Program-made: the position numbers and the translations under genes
Notes under the pieces: generated by a model
What the model saw: the letters and a program-made list of their open reading frames with translations, nothing else
Databases searched by the model: none
Told to the model about the DNA's origin: nothing
From: Erythrobacter sp. BLCC-B19
GTDB taxonomy: Bacteria > Pseudomonadota > Alphaproteobacteria > Sphingomonadales > Sphingomonadaceae
Reading direction: 5' to 3'
Assembly (NCBI RefSeq): GCF_028621955.1
Contig: NZ_CP117516.1
Location: 2,626,001-2,690,000 of the forward strand
Length of the DNA: 64,000 nt
Shown here: positions 54,894 through 64,000 of the stretch, piece after piece
Position numbering within the stretch: the first letter of the stretch is position 1
How the letters are laid out: every line of letters starts with the position of its first letter

Positions 54894-57200
54894 CTACCCG
54901 ACCACTGTCACGAAGCTGTCGAGCACGCGCTTTTCGCCCGCGTCCTCGAACAGAATAGTGAGCTTGTTGCCCTCCTGATCGATCACGCAGCCGGTGCCGA
55001 ACTTGCTGTGGCTGACCATCGCGCCGATGGCGATGTCCGAGCGCGCCGGGGCGGCGAAGCTGGCGGCTGACCGGGTGTTCTCCCGCACTCGGGCAGGCTT
55101 GGTCTCATAGCCCGATGAAAGCGCCCGCTGCCAGCCGGGGCCACGCATCTGGGCCTTGTCGGGATAATCGCGCGCGACATGGGCAAAGGGGTCTTCCTGC
55201 TCGCTCCAGTTCGCTCGCCACAGCGACGCGCCGCCCGAAAGGGTGCTTTCCTGCTCGATGTGCTCGGCGGGCAAGTCCTCGATGAAGCGTGAAGGGATCG
55301 AGCTGACCCACTGGCCATAGATCCGCCGGTTGGCGGCGTGAAGGATGGTGCAATGCCGCCGCGCGCGGGTGATCGCGACATAGGCGAGGCGGCGTTCCTC
55401 CTCGAGTGAGGCAAGCCCCCCTTCGTCGATCGCGCGCTGCGAGGGGAACACGCCTTCCTCCCAGCCGACGCAGAACACATTGTCGAATTCCAGCCCCTTG
55501 GCGGCGTGGATCGTCATGATCGTCACCACCTCCTCGCTGTCCGACCGGTCATTGTCCATGACCAGGCTGACATGTTCGAGGAAGTCGCCGAGGGTCTGGT
55601 ATTCCTCCATCGCGCGGGCGAGTTCGGAGAGGTTTTCCGCTCGGCCCGCGCTCTCGGGCGACCGGTCGGCGGCGAGCATGGCGTTGTAGCCCGATTCCTC
55701 CAGCACCAGCCGCAGCAAGTCGGCAGGTGAGAGCGTCTCGGCCGCCTCGCGCCAGCCGAGAAACTGGCGGAGCAGCCCGCCGATGGTGATCGCGGCGCGC
55801 TTGGGCAGTTCGTCGCTGTCGGCCAATTGCAGAGCGGCGGCCGCCAGCGGCAGGCCCGTGCGGCGGGCGTGGCTGTGCATCGCTTCGAGCGCCTTGGCGC
55901 CAAGCCCGCGCTTGGGCTGGTTGTGGATGCGTTCGAACGCGAGATCGTCCTGCGGCTGCGCAATCAGGCGCAGATAGGCCAGCGCATCGCGGATCTCGGC
56001 GCGTTCATAGAAACGGAAACCGCCGATGATGCGGTAGTTGATGCCGATCTGGATGAAGCGGTCTTCGAACTCACGGGTCTGGTACTGCGCGCGCACGAGG
56101 ATCGCGACCTGGTTCAGCGCGGCGCCTTCACGCTCCAGCCGCTCGATCGCCTCGCCCACCCGGCGCGCTTCCTCGGGCGCGTCCCACACGCCGATCACCT
56201 TGACCTTCTCGCCGCCGTTCACTTCGGTCCACAAGGTCTTGTCGTGGCGCTGGCTGTTGGCCCGGATCAGCCCCGATGCCGCGCCAAGAATATGCGGGGT
56301 CGAGCGGTAGTTCTGTTCCAGCCGGATCACCTCGGCGCCGGGAAAATCTTTTTCGAACCGCAAGATATTGGCGACCTCGGCCCCACGCCAGGAATAGATC
56401 GACTGGTCATCATCGCCCACCACGCAGATGTTCTTGTGCCCCTGCGCCAGCAGCCGCAGCCACAGGTACTGCACCGCGTTGGTGTCCTGATATTCGTCCA
56501 CCATGATGTAGCGGAAGCGGCGCTGGTAATCGCTGAGGATGTCCGCATGGCCGCGCAGGATGTTCAGCATGTGCAGCATGAGGTCGCCGAAGTCGCAGGC
56601 ATTCAGCTGCTTGAGCCGTTCCTGATAGCGGGCATAAAGTGCCGTGCCCTGACCATTGGCATAGGCCTCGTTCTCAACCGCATCGAGATCAGCCGGATTG
56701 AGTCCGCGATTCTTCCAGCGGTCGATCAGGCCGGCCAGCTGCCGCGCGGGCCAGCGCTTCTCGTCAAGCTCAGCCTCGGCGATCAGCGCCTTCAGCACCC
56801 GCAGCTGATCGTCGGTGTCGATGATGGTGAAGTTGTGTTGCAAGCCGACGAGTTCGGCATGGCGGCGCAGCATCTTGGCGCAGATCGAGTGGAAGGTGCC
56901 GAGCCAGGGCAGGCCTTCTGCTGCCGGGCCGAGATGATGCGCTACACGCTCGCGCATTTCGCGCGCGGCCTTGTTGGTGAAGGTGACGCACAGGATCTGC
57001 GAGGGATAGGCGCGGCCCGTTGCGACCAGATGGGCGAGGCGGGCGGTCAAGGCGGCGGTCTTGCCCGTCCCTGCGCCTGCCAGCATCAGCACCGGCCCTT
57101 CGGTGGCGAGCACAGCCGCGCGCTGCGGCGCGTTGAGCCGTGCAGCATAGGCAGGCACGGGATCGCGCTGCGGGGCAGGGGAAGGGAGATTCTGGCTCAT
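54894..57200 (-). CDS. uvrD: DNA helicase II UvrD/PcrA (768 aa)
   Basis: SF1A 3'-5' helicase in excision and mismatch repair. Walker A AGAGTGKT at 41-48, motif Ia VTFTNKAAREMRERV, II VDEYQDTNAVQYLWL, III VGDDDQSIYSWRGAEV, IV LEQNYRSTPHIL, and VI VAITRARRHC. The C-terminal end (FGTGCVIDQEGNKLTILFED) is the small domain that contacts RNA polymerase in PcrA/UvrD. The ATG at 57200 is used; longer frames lack family sequence. There is almost no leader before it. Confidence 0.97.
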   Translation of the reverse strand: MSQNLPSPAPQRDPVPAYAARLNAPQRAAVLATEGPVLMLAGAGTGKTAALTARLAHLVATGRAYPSQILCVTFTNKAAREMRERVAHHLGPAAEGLPWLGTFHSICAKMLRRHAELVGLQHNFTIIDTDDQLRVLKALIAEAELDEKRWPARQLAGLIDRWKNRGLNPADLDAVENEAYANGQGTALYARYQERLKQLNACDFGDLMLHMLNILRGHADILSDYQRRFRYIMVDEYQDTNAVQYLWLRLLAQGHKNICVVGDDDQSIYSWRGAEVANILRFEKDFPGAEVIRLEQNYRSTPHILGAASGLIRANSQRHDKTLWTEVNGGEKVKVIGVWDAPEEARRVGEAIERLEREGAALNQVAILVRAQYQTREFEDRFIQIGINYRIIGGFRFYERAEIRDALAYLRLIAQPQDDLAFERIHNQPKRGLGAKALEAMHSHARRTGLPLAAAALQLADSDELPKRAAITIGGLLRQFLGWREAAETLSPADLLRLVLEESGYNAMLAADRSPESAGRAENLSELARAMEEYQTLGDFLEHVSLVMDNDRSDSEEVVTIMTIHAAKGLEFDNVFCVGWEEGVFPSQRAIDEGGLASLEEERRLAYVAITRARRHCTILHAANRRIYGQWVSSIPSRFIEDLPAEHIEQESTLSGGASLWRANWSEQEDPFAHVARDYPDKAQMRGPGWQRALSSGYETKPARVRENTRSAASFAAPARSDIAIGAMVSHSKFGTGCVIDQEGNKLTILFEDAGEKRVLDSFVTVVG

Positions 57201-57209
57201 GTGTGATGT

Positions 57210-57241
57210 GAACAGGTAGGGAACAATTCCAGCAGGGGCAA
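57210..57241 (-). promoter_or_regulatory. uvrD promoter with LexA (SOS) box
   Basis: On the minus strand GTTC-CCTACCT-GTTC (57210-57224) is an exact alphaproteobacterial LexA site. It covers a candidate -10 TACCTG (57213-57218), with -35 TTGCCC at 57236-57241 and a 17-base spacer. Transcription would begin only about six bases before the ATG, so the mRNA may be nearly leaderless. Confidence 0.8.
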
Positions 57242-57472
57242 GCGGCCTCGCACCCATGTCACCTCAAACCGCGGACGCGCCTCAATCAATCCGCCGCTTT
57301 TCAGCCACATTTCCCGACCGATTGTTGCCTCGGCGGGGTTGTCCGACCTGCGCAGGGATTGCCTCATCCGGCCCGCCTCCCGATAGTTGGGGTGTCCGGT
57401 CAGCAGGGGACTGTGCGGCTGGACATGCCTTTGTGTTCGTCATGCTTGGGTCAATCAATGATGGAGATACCC

Positions 57473-57880
57473 ATGCACAAGTCTCTGAATACTCTCGGCC
57501 TCGCTGGTGTGGCCATGGCTCTGGCGCTGACCCCGGCGATGGCTGGTGCGCAGGAACAGCCCGCGCAGGAGACCCCCGTGGATGCTGCCACCGAGGCCGC
57601 TCCGCAGGCTGCCGAAGCAACGGCGGCTGCGACCCCGGCTCCGGCGCCGACGGCTGAGCAGACCGCGCAGGTCGAGACCTGGCCGGCTGACAAGCAGGCA
57701 GCCTACAAGGCATGGCCGGCTGACACCCAGGCCTATTTCTGGTCGCTCGACACCGAACGTCAGGACATCTTCTGGCGCCTGAAGGACGCCGACAAGGTCA
57801 CCCTCAGCAAGATGGCCGAGCCGCAGCGCGAATCCACCTGGAAGCTGATGGAAGACAAGGTCAAGGCGATGCAGAGCTAA
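57473..57880 (+). CDS. Small secreted Ala-rich protein (135 aa)
   Basis: Signal peptide MHKSLNTLGLAGVAMALALT, cleaved near MAGAQ. Then a long Ala/Pro/Glu/Thr spacer and a C-terminal domain with repeating Trp motifs: VETWPADKQAAYKAWPADTQ, AYFWSLDTERQDIFWRLKDA and ESTWKLMEDKVKAM. The Trp residues recur about every 13 residues, suggesting a small helical repeat. A GGAG site is seven bases before the ATG at 57473. No family name is known to me. Confidence 0.65.
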   Translation: MHKSLNTLGLAGVAMALALTPAMAGAQEQPAQETPVDAATEAAPQAAEATAAATPAPAPTAEQTAQVETWPADKQAAYKAWPADTQAYFWSLDTERQDIFWRLKDADKVTLSKMAEPQRESTWKLMEDKVKAMQS

Positions 57881-57893
57881 GCGCCAGCGCGCC

Positions 57894-58475
57894 TCAGGCT
57901 TCCCCAGCAGGGGGACCCGGGCCGGCATCGGCGGCAGCGAGCCTCAACAGGCTGAGCTTCCCCTTGCCGACCCGGCGTTCTGCTTCCAGCGTCAGGCCTT
58001 TGACGGCGACATCCTCGTTGAACGCCGTCTCCAGCGCGATCCACGTCTCAGGGCCGATCCACCCGAGCCGCAACATCCGGTCGAGCGCCACGTCGCCCGC
58101 ACCGGACTTGTACGGCGGGTCGGCAAGGATCAGGTCGAGCGGCCGGGTAGCGGCGCGCAATTGCATCACCGATCCGGCCTCGACCCGCGTCTTCGCTTGC
58201 GCGCCGAGCACCGCGATATTGGCGCGGATCACATCGACCGCTGCCCGGTCCTGCTCAACAAACAGGCAATGCGCTGCGCCGCGCGACAGAGCCTCCAGCC
58301 CGAGCGCGCCAGAACCTGCAAACAGGTCGGCCACCTGCAAGCCCTCGAAATCGCCGAGCCGGCTGGTAAGCATCGCAAACAGCGTTTCGCGCGCGCGGTC
58401 TGCCGTTGGCCGCGTTCCTTCCCCCTTGGGCGCGGCAAGCTTTCGCCCGCGCCATTCGCCCGCGATGATCCTCAC
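57894..58475 (-). CDS. rsmD: 16S rRNA (guanine966-N2)-methyltransferase RsmD (193 aa)
   Basis: The start is a GTG at 58475 (VRIIAGEWRGRKLAAPKGEG), the typical RsmD N-terminus, overlapping the rluB stop (GTGA). RPTADRARETLFAML precedes the SAM motif VADLFAGSGALGLEALSRGA; the catalytic DPPYKSG (near residue 125) marks an N2/N6-base methyltransferase. The C-terminus carries a short Ala/Pro tail. Translationally coupled to rluB. Confidence 0.93.
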   Translation of the reverse strand: MRIIAGEWRGRKLAAPKGEGTRPTADRARETLFAMLTSRLGDFEGLQVADLFAGSGALGLEALSRGAAHCLFVEQDRAAVDVIRANIAVLGAQAKTRVEAGSVMQLRAATRPLDLILADPPYKSGAGDVALDRMLRLGWIGPETWIALETAFNEDVAVKGLTLEAERRVGKGKLSLLRLAAADAGPGPPAGEA

Positions 58476-59251
58476 TTGCCTGGTCCCTTCGCCAGGTCGG
58501 CGAGGAATCGGTCGACCGGCTTGCCCTTCAGTTCCACCGCCTGCCCGCGCGGCAGGTCGCCCAGATTGAAGGGGCCATAGCCGACCCGGATCAGGCGGTT
58601 GACCTGAAGCCCGAGATATTCGAGCACCCGGCGCACTTCCCGGTTCTTGCCTTCGGTGATCGTCATCTCGATCCACAGGTTACGCCCCGAGGATCGCTCA
58701 AGATTCGCGTCAATCGAGCCATAGCGCACGCCGTCAATCTCGACCCCTTCGATCAGGTCTTCCAGCTGCTCCTGCGACACCGCGCCAAAGGCGCGAGCGC
58801 GATAGGTGCGGGGGATGCCGCTGGCGGGCAGTTCCAGCTTGCGCTTCACCGCGCCATCATTGGTCAGCAGCAGCAGGCCTTCGGTGTTGAGGTCAAGCCG
58901 TCCCACCGGCATCACCCGGCCCGCGCCCTTTGGCAGGGCGTTGCGCAGCGCGGTGTAGATCGTCGGTCGGCCGGCCGGATCGCGCTCGGCGGTGATGAGG
59001 CCGGTGGGCTTGTGGAAGGCGAACAGGCGCGTCGGTTCGGCCGCGGTCACCGGCTTGCCGTCGACCGTCACGCCCCTCAGGCTGGGCAGGATCGTCGCCG
59101 GAGTCTCCAGCACCTTGCCATCAATCGCCACGCGCCCTTCGGCAATCATCCGCTCGACCTCGCGGCGGCTGGCGATACCGGCGCGGGCCAGCAGCTTGGC
59201 GATGCGGTCGCCTTCGGGGCGGGTGTCGGAACGGGGGGGCTGGGTGGGCAT
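58472..59251 (-). CDS. rluB: Pseudouridine synthase RluB/RsuA family (259 aa)
   Basis: An S4 RNA-binding domain (GDRIAKLLARAGIASRREVE, MIAEGRVAIDGKV) is followed by the catalytic domain with VMPVGRLDLNTEGLLLLTND, where the Asp of GRLD is the nucleophile. TEGKNREVRRVLEYLGLQVN is the RluB/RsuA signature. Modifies 23S rRNA (U2605 type) by homology. Start at 59251. The 88 bases between it and the Rieske gene carry only an uneven repeat of GAAATGCGACC. Confidence 0.92.
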   Translation of the reverse strand: MPTQPPRSDTRPEGDRIAKLLARAGIASRREVERMIAEGRVAIDGKVLETPATILPSLRGVTVDGKPVTAAEPTRLFAFHKPTGLITAERDPAGRPTIYTALRNALPKGAGRVMPVGRLDLNTEGLLLLTNDGAVKRKLELPASGIPRTYRARAFGAVSQEQLEDLIEGVEIDGVRYGSIDANLERSSGRNLWIEMTITEGKNREVRRVLEYLGLQVNRLIRVGYGPFNLGDLPRGQAVELKGKPVDRFLADLAKGPGK

Positions 59252-59339
59252 GGCGGCGCGCCTAGAGCATTTCGGCAGGAAATGCGACCGAGCAATGCAC
59301 ACGCATTTCTTTGCGAAATGCGACCACTGAGCGCGCCCT

Positions 59340-60500
59340 TCAGCCCGCCACCCGCAAGGCTTCGCTGACGATCTGGTCGAACCGCGCAATCCCGCCTTCC
59401 AGCGTGCCGAGGGTGATGTGGCTCACCGCGCCGCTCGAAAGCCCCTGCTGGCCAAGTTCGGCAGCACGGAAATCCTCGCTCGCAAACACGCCCCCGTCGA
59501 GCAGGTTCCAGCTCTTCTCCCAATGCGCCAGCGCTTTCTCGGTCGCCGGTGCCTCAGGAATGAGCATGAAATCCTCGACCAGCGTCAGATCTGCTGCCTG
59601 CGGCATCAGCACCATCACGTTCACGTAGTCCGGGCTGGGGACGATGATGGTTGCCGGCAGGAGCTGATAGGCGAAGGTCACCACGCGCCTGAGGCTCGCC
59701 ATGTCGGTGAGATCGACGCCCTCCATCTCCTCCAGCCGACCGACGGCAGAGCGCTGGTGCGGGCCGATCTGATCGCCTGCGGTGATCCCGTCCTTGAAGA
59801 ACGGGCCGATGGTCGCGGCGTGGAGACGCGTGACATGGTAGCTTTCGAGGAAGGCATCCATGATCAGCTTCCAGTTGCCCTTCACCGTGTGGAGCTTGCG
59901 CCGGAACAGGTGAGAGCCGCGCAATCCGAAGGAATCCAGATCCCTGCCCAATTCTTGTGCAGCACTGAAATCGGCATCTTGGATGGGCGCGAACCAGATC
60001 AGGCCGCCTGCCTCAATCGTGGGCAGCTCCACCAGGCCGTAATCCGCCTTGTCGAGACCCGGAAAGGTCTCGGGCCGGGGCAGGGCCATCAGTCCCCCGT
60101 CGAGCCGATAGGTCCAGGCATGATAGGGGCACACCAGACGCTTGGCGCAGACTGCCTCGCTCCCTTCCACCAGCCGGGTGCCCCGATGGCGGCAGACGTT
60201 GAGGAAGACGTGGGCCGTGCCGTCATTGTCACGGGTGATCAGCAGTGGGCGACCGGTGGCATCGTGCGGCACGGCCATGCCGGGCTGAGGCAGCAGGGCA
60301 GAAGGGCAGATCACCTGCGGCAGCCGGTCGAACAACGCTGCCTTTTCGCGCGCAAAGTGATCGGGGCAGGTGTAGTTTGCGGCCGCCACCGTCTGGATTG
60401 CGCCCGCCTGCCGGCCAACGCCCCCGCGGATTGCCTCGGCAAGAGCCAGTTGCCCGGGCGTAGGGCGCAAAGTGGGCATATCTGTTGTTGCGGCGTTCAT
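59340..60500 (-). CDS. Rieske-type aromatic ring-hydroxylating oxygenase, alpha subunit (386 aa)
   Basis: The Rieske 2Fe-2S ligands are C103-x-H105 (CRHRG) and C124-xx-H127 (CPYHAW). The catalytic domain holds the mononuclear iron site in [12 protein letters not shown]. Length and order match phenylpropionate/carnitine-type terminal oxygenases. No beta subunit, ferredoxin or reductase gene is next to it, so the electron donor and substrate are unknown. Divergent from the AmpG-like gene. Confidence 0.88.
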   Translation of the reverse strand: MNAATTDMPTLRPTPGQLALAEAIRGGVGRQAGAIQTVAAANYTCPDHFAREKAALFDRLPQVICPSALLPQPGMAVPHDATGRPLLITRDNDGTAHVFLNVCRHRGTRLVEGSEAVCAKRLVCPYHAWTYRLDGGLMALPRPETFPGLDKADYGLVELPTIEAGGLIWFAPIQDADFSAAQELGRDLDSFGLRGSHLFRRKLHTVKGNWKLIMDAFLESYHVTRLHAATIGPFFKDGITAGDQIGPHQRSAVGRLEEMEGVDLTDMASLRRVVTFAYQLLPATIIVPSPDYVNVMVLMPQAADLTLVEDFMLIPEAPATEKALAHWEKSWNLLDGGVFASEDFRAAELGQQGLSSGAVSHITLGTLEGGIARFDQIVSEALRVAG

Positions 60501-60586
60501 CGCTCTTTTCTCATCCTCTCAACCGTGGCTAGTGTGCCACGAAACCGGGCCGGAGCAAATCTCCGCCCGCCTGACCGGGATCGTCC

Positions 60587-62299
60587 ATGGCCGAAGCCAC
60601 TTTCGAAAGCCCCACGCGCCTGTCGCGCTGGCTGTCTCTCCTGGCCGCGCTGCGCCATCCGAAGACCGGCTATGTGCTGCTGTTCGGCTTTGCCAGCGGG
60701 CTGCCCTATGCGCTGCTGCTGGGCACGCTCTACGCCTGGCTGACCGACGCCAAGGTCGATGTCGAGACGATGGGCGTGTTCTCGCTGGTGGGGCTGGCCT
60801 ATGCGTTCAAGTTCCTGTGGTCGCCGGCGCTCGACCGGATCGATCTGCCGGGGCTGCGCAGGCTCGGCAAACGCAAGCAGTGGATCGTGACCGCGCAGCT
60901 TCTGCTTGGCGCAATTCTGGTGACCCTGTCGCTGCTCGATCCGCTGTCCTCGCTTGGATTGTTTTCGCTGCTCGCCGGGATCGGCGCCTTTGCTTCGGCG
61001 ACACAGGATGTCGTGATCGACGCCTGGCGTGTCGACGTTGCCGACGAGGTGGCGACCATCGATATCCTCTCGACCGTATTCCAGATGGGTTATCGCGTCG
61101 CTGCGCTGGTGGGGGGCGCGCTGGCGCTGTTCATGGCCGAGCGGCTGGGCTGGCCGACCGTGTTTGCCAGCATGGGGGGTATCCTGCTGGCCGTCGGCTT
61201 CCTCGGGTTGTTCGCGCCTGACGCCGAACGCAGCGCCGCCGCGTTGGAGAGCGAGCGCGCCAATCTTGGCACGCTGCGGCAGGCGGGACAGATCGCGCCG
61301 CGGGTGCGTGCCTATGCGCTGGGGGCGGTCGCCGTGCTGTGGGGCTGGGCGCTGGTCACGGTGCTGACCTTCATGATCCAGTCCTTGACCGCCACGCCCG
61401 AAACCCGGCCCGACTCCACCGCCTTCGTCGCGCAGATGGGCCCGCTGATCGTGATCGCGACCGTGGTGATCCCCGGCCTCATCGCCGGCTGGCTGGAGGC
61501 GATGCGCAAGGCGGGCCGCCATGTGCTTAGCCACGATGCCCCGGCGAACGGCGCGCTCGATACCGCGCTCGACCACGGCTACCGCGCGCTGATCCTGCCG
61601 CTGGCCGAGATCATCGGGCGGCTTAAGTGGGCCGCGGTGCTGGTGATCGCGCTGGTGCTGTCCTACCGCATCACCGATGCGATCTGGGGGAGCTTTGCCT
61701 ACCCCTTCTATCTGGGCGAGTTGCAATACACCAAGGACGAGGTCGCGATTGCCTCCAAGTTCTTTGGCGTCGGCGCGCTGATCGTGGGCCTGGCGGCGGG
61801 GGGCACGCTGCTGACGGTGATCGGCCGCATGACCACGCTGACCTTGGGCGCGGTGATCGCGGCGCTGACCAACCTGCTCTATGCCGATCTTGCCGTGGGC
61901 GGGGCGCGGATGCAGCTGGCAAGCGACCTCATCGGCTTCACGTGGCTTGCCGGGCAATTCGGCGCAGATGAGCGCATGGCGCGCCTGATGCTGACGATCG
62001 GGGCGGAGAACATCGCGGTCGGCATCGCCGGGGCGGCCTTTGTCGCCTACCTCTCGAGCGTGGTCGCCAAGGGTTACAGCGCAGTGCAATATGCGCTGCT
62101 GTCCTCGCTGACCATGCTGGTGGGAACGCTGGGCCGCCCGGCGCTCGGCCAGATGATCGAGGAGCAGGGCTATTACAATGTGTTCCTGCTGACGACCGGG
62201 ATCGGCGGGTTTGCCGTGGTGCTGTGCCTGATCGAGTGGGCGCGGCAGGCAAGGTCGGGACGGGCAGTGAATGCGCCCCCGCCCGAGCCGGAGATCTAG
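60587..62299 (+). CDS. ampG: AmpG-like muropeptide permease, MFS (570 aa)
   Basis: Fourteen or so helices with the AmpG start: YVLLFGFASGLPYALLLGTL, LVGLAYAFKFLWSPALDRID, then GAFASATQDVVIDAWRVDV, the most characteristic block. The second half has TKDEVAIASKFFGVGALIVG and SVVAKGYSAVQYALLSSLTM. AmpG imports GlcNAc-anhydroMurNAc peptides for recycling; here it may serve products of the wall hydrolases in the window. It shares CTAG (62296-62299) with folC. Confidence 0.85.
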   Translation: MAEATFESPTRLSRWLSLLAALRHPKTGYVLLFGFASGLPYALLLGTLYAWLTDAKVDVETMGVFSLVGLAYAFKFLWSPALDRIDLPGLRRLGKRKQWIVTAQLLLGAILVTLSLLDPLSSLGLFSLLAGIGAFASATQDVVIDAWRVDVADEVATIDILSTVFQMGYRVAALVGGALALFMAERLGWPTVFASMGGILLAVGFLGLFAPDAERSAAALESERANLGTLRQAGQIAPRVRAYALGAVAVLWGWALVTVLTFMIQSLTATPETRPDSTAFVAQMGPLIVIATVVIPGLIAGWLEAMRKAGRHVLSHDAPANGALDTALDHGYRALILPLAEIIGRLKWAAVLVIALVLSYRITDAIWGSFAYPFYLGELQYTKDEVAIASKFFGVGALIVGLAAGGTLLTVIGRMTTLTLGAVIAALTNLLYADLAVGGARMQLASDLIGFTWLAGQFGADERMARLMLTIGAENIAVGIAGAAFVAYLSSVVAKGYSAVQYALLSSLTMLVGTLGRPALGQMIEEQGYYNVFLLTTGIGGFAVVLCLIEWARQARSGRAVNAPPPEPEI

Positions 62300-63594
62300 T
62301 CCGGCAGCTCGTCGTTGAGCCTGAGCACTTCGCCTGCAAGGTAGAGCGAGCCGGCGATGAGGATCGGCAGGCCGTCCTTCGGAATCATCGCCAATGCGCT
62401 CGGCACATCGGGCGCCGCGCGTGCCGAGGGGCCGAAGGCTGACGCCGGGTGCCAGTCATGCCCCGGCACCGGCACGGCGGTGATGCTGGCGAGCTCGTGC
62501 CCGAGCGGCCCGATCAGTGAAGCGGGGTCCTTGCCCTCGATCATTCCGATGACGAGGTGCAGCCGCTGGCCTGCAAAATGCTCACCCAGCATCGCACCGG
62601 CCTGCGGATTGTGCCCGCCGTCGAGCCAGACCTCGCGCGCTCCCGTCAGTGGGCCGGGGGACAGGCGCTGCATCCGTGCGGGCCAACGGGCCGACCGCGC
62701 ACCCTGCTTCAGCGCATCGAGCGAGACAGCGACCCGATCCTGATACCGGATCATCGCCGCCGCCAACGCACAATTGGCATATTGGTGGTCGCCCGCGAGC
62801 CCCGGCGGCGGAAGCAGCATTGCCTTGCCGTCAATGGTCAGGCCGACCCTATCGCCCACCCCGATGTCATAGTGCCAGTGCCGCCCTTCGTCGCGCAGCA
62901 GCGCGCCCGCCCGTTCGGCCTGAGCGGCAACGGACTCATGGATGTAGTCCTCATACCAGAGCGTCACCAGCGGCACGCCCATCTTTGCGATCCCCGCCTT
63001 CTCGAACGCGATCCGCGCCATCGGCTCGGTCGGCACGCCTTCTTCCGGCGCGAGCAGGAAGCGTTCGTGATCGAGGCCCAGCGCCGCGATCCCGCAGGCC
63101 GCGAGCGCCTCGGGCTCCAGCACATTGGTCGCGTCAAACCGCCCACCCATGCCGACTTCGACCACGCAGGCATCGGCAGGCGTGCGCGAGAAGGCAAGGA
63201 AGGCGGCGGCGATGGTGACTTCGAAGAAGCTGGGGCCAAGATCCTCGCCCGCATCGAGCACTTCGGCCAGCACCTCAGCCAGCATGGCATCGGAGATCAG
63301 CTCTCCGGCGACGCGGATACGTTCATTGTAGCGCACCAGATGGGGTGAGGTGGTCACGTGGACGCGATACCCTTGCGCCTCCAGCATCGCGCGCAGGAAG
63401 GCGCAGGTCGAGCCCTTGCCGTTCGTCCCTGCCACATGGAACACCGGCGGCAAGCTTCGGTGCGGATTGCCGAGCCGCTCCATCAAAGCGCGGATCGTCT
63501 CCAGCCCAAGCCGACCTTGGGGGAGGCTTAACGCGGCGAGGCGGTCAAGCTGGGCCTGAACGCGCGGATCGTCGGATTTGCCGAAGTCTCTCAT
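62296..63594 (-). CDS. folC: Bifunctional folylpolyglutamate / dihydrofolate synthase (432 aa)
   Basis: Mur-ligase-fold enzyme of folate metabolism. HVAGTNGKGSTCAFLRAMLE is the P-loop; TTSPHLVRYNERIRV, VVEVGMGGRFDATNVL and GLDHERFLL follow. The C-terminal domain has EVWLDGGHNPQAG. The ATG at 63594 is preferred to a GTG six bases upstream. It follows accD on the same strand, an order common in proteobacteria. Confidence 0.95.
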   Translation of the reverse strand: MRDFGKSDDPRVQAQLDRLAALSLPQGRLGLETIRALMERLGNPHRSLPPVFHVAGTNGKGSTCAFLRAMLEAQGYRVHVTTSPHLVRYNERIRVAGELISDAMLAEVLAEVLDAGEDLGPSFFEVTIAAAFLAFSRTPADACVVEVGMGGRFDATNVLEPEALAACGIAALGLDHERFLLAPEEGVPTEPMARIAFEKAGIAKMGVPLVTLWYEDYIHESVAAQAERAGALLRDEGRHWHYDIGVGDRVGLTIDGKAMLLPPPGLAGDHQYANCALAAAMIRYQDRVAVSLDALKQGARSARWPARMQRLSPGPLTGAREVWLDGGHNPQAGAMLGEHFAGQRLHLVIGMIEGKDPASLIGPLGHELASITAVPVPGHDWHPASAFGPSARAAPDVPSALAMIPKDGLPILIAGSLYLAGEVLRLNDELPD

Positions 63595-63633
63595 GCCCAC
63601 CCCCGGCCCCTCCCACAGGCGGGAGGGGAGGAC

Positions 63634-64000
63634 TTACGCCGCCTTCACGGGTGCCAGATAATCGAGCACGCTCGCCAGCGTCGCCTTCAGCTCGTGGCGG
63701 GGGACGACCATGTCGACCATGCCGTGCTTGTGGAGATATTCTGCGCGCTGGAAGCCTTCGGGCAGCTGTTCGCGGATCGTGTCTTGAATCACGCGCTGGC
63801 CCGCAAAGCCGATCAGCGCGCCGGGTTCAGCGATGTGGATGTCCCCGAGCATGGCGTAGCTCGCGGTCACCCCGCCAGTGGTGGGGTCGGACAGGATCAC
63901 GATATAGGGCAGCCCGGCCTGCTTCAGTCGCCGCGTCATCACCGTCGCGCGGGGCATCTGCATCAGGGAGAGAATCCCCTCCTGCATCCGCGCGCCGCCC
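63634..64000 (-). CDS. accD: Acetyl-CoA carboxylase carboxyltransferase beta subunit, C-terminal part (cut by window edge)
   Basis: Only the last ~121 codons are inside the window; the frame is open to the right edge ([15 protein letters not shown]). [60 protein letters not shown] and [17 protein letters not shown] are standard AccD sequence. It supplies malonyl-CoA for fatty acid synthesis together with AccA. The stop is 39 bases before the folC start, so the two probably share a transcript. Confidence 0.97.
   Translation of the reverse strand, partial: GGARMQEGILSLMQMPRATVMTRRLKQAGLPYIVILSDPTTGGVTASYAMLGDIHIAEPGALIGFAGQRVIQDTIREQLPEGFQRAEYLHKHGMVDMVVPRHELKATLASVLDYLAPVKAA

Overview
The window is chromosomal DNA of a GC-rich alphaproteobacterium, most likely Sphingomonadales and probably Erythrobacteraceae (inference). 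Supporting signs are direct-repeat LexA boxes (GTTC-N7-GTTC), the CckA and CpdR cell-cycle regulators, SapC, DUF4139 and SleB-type proteins, and protein sequences of sphingomonad character. Most of it is ordinary core genome with tightly packed, often overlapping genes.

Layout. 0-5 kb: start of mdh, a small conserved gene, a SleB-type cell wall hydrolase and a three-gene BtuF/C/D-like ABC importer. 5-7.5 kb: an accessory pair made of a lipoprotein and a papain-family cysteine peptidase. 7.7-10.65 kb: uvrA with an SOS box. 10.7-12.5 kb: an AT-richer stand-alone AAA ATPase fused to a DUF4435/TOPRIM-like domain, resembling a fused PARIS-type anti-phage protein. 12.8-17.4 kb: a small ORF, a GT-C-like membrane protein, a Na+/solute symporter, a small secreted protein and rlpA. 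17.45-18.45 kb: about 1 kb with no credible protein gene, whose minus strand looks like a structured RNA. 18.5-27.7 kb: argG, an acyltransferase, cfa, a DUF1801 gene, a coupled SDR / cytochrome b / molybdopterin oxidoreductase operon, two tandem glycine-zipper proteins and MOSC / methyltransferase / rlmN. 29-34.4 kb: an IalB-like gene, greB, a lytic transglycosylase broken by an internal deletion and frameshift, dapA, a deacylase and smpB. 34.5-42.2 kb: DUF2062, cckA, two DUF4139 proteins and recA with an SOS box. 42.4-50.9 kb: alaS, a CPA2 antiporter, icd, tRNA-Val(GAC), cpdR, an N-formylglutamate amidohydrolase and sapC. 51-64 kb: an FAD dehydrogenase, a small secreted protein, a DEAD-box helicase, uvrD with an SOS box, another small secreted protein, rsmD-rluB, a Rieske oxygenase, an AmpG-like permease, folC and the 3' part of accD.

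Themes. uvrA, recA and uvrD each carry a LexA-type box at the start of the gene, so one window holds a core part of the SOS regulon. CckA and CpdR, two proteins of the same phosphorelay, lie about 11 kb apart. Peptidoglycan functions (SleB, RlpA, a broken transglycosylase, AmpG) are over-represented. Four convergent gene pairs share a CTAG as both stop codons. The best candidates for something undescribed are the structured minus-strand RNA, the peptidase-lipoprotein pair and the fused AAA-DUF4435 protein.
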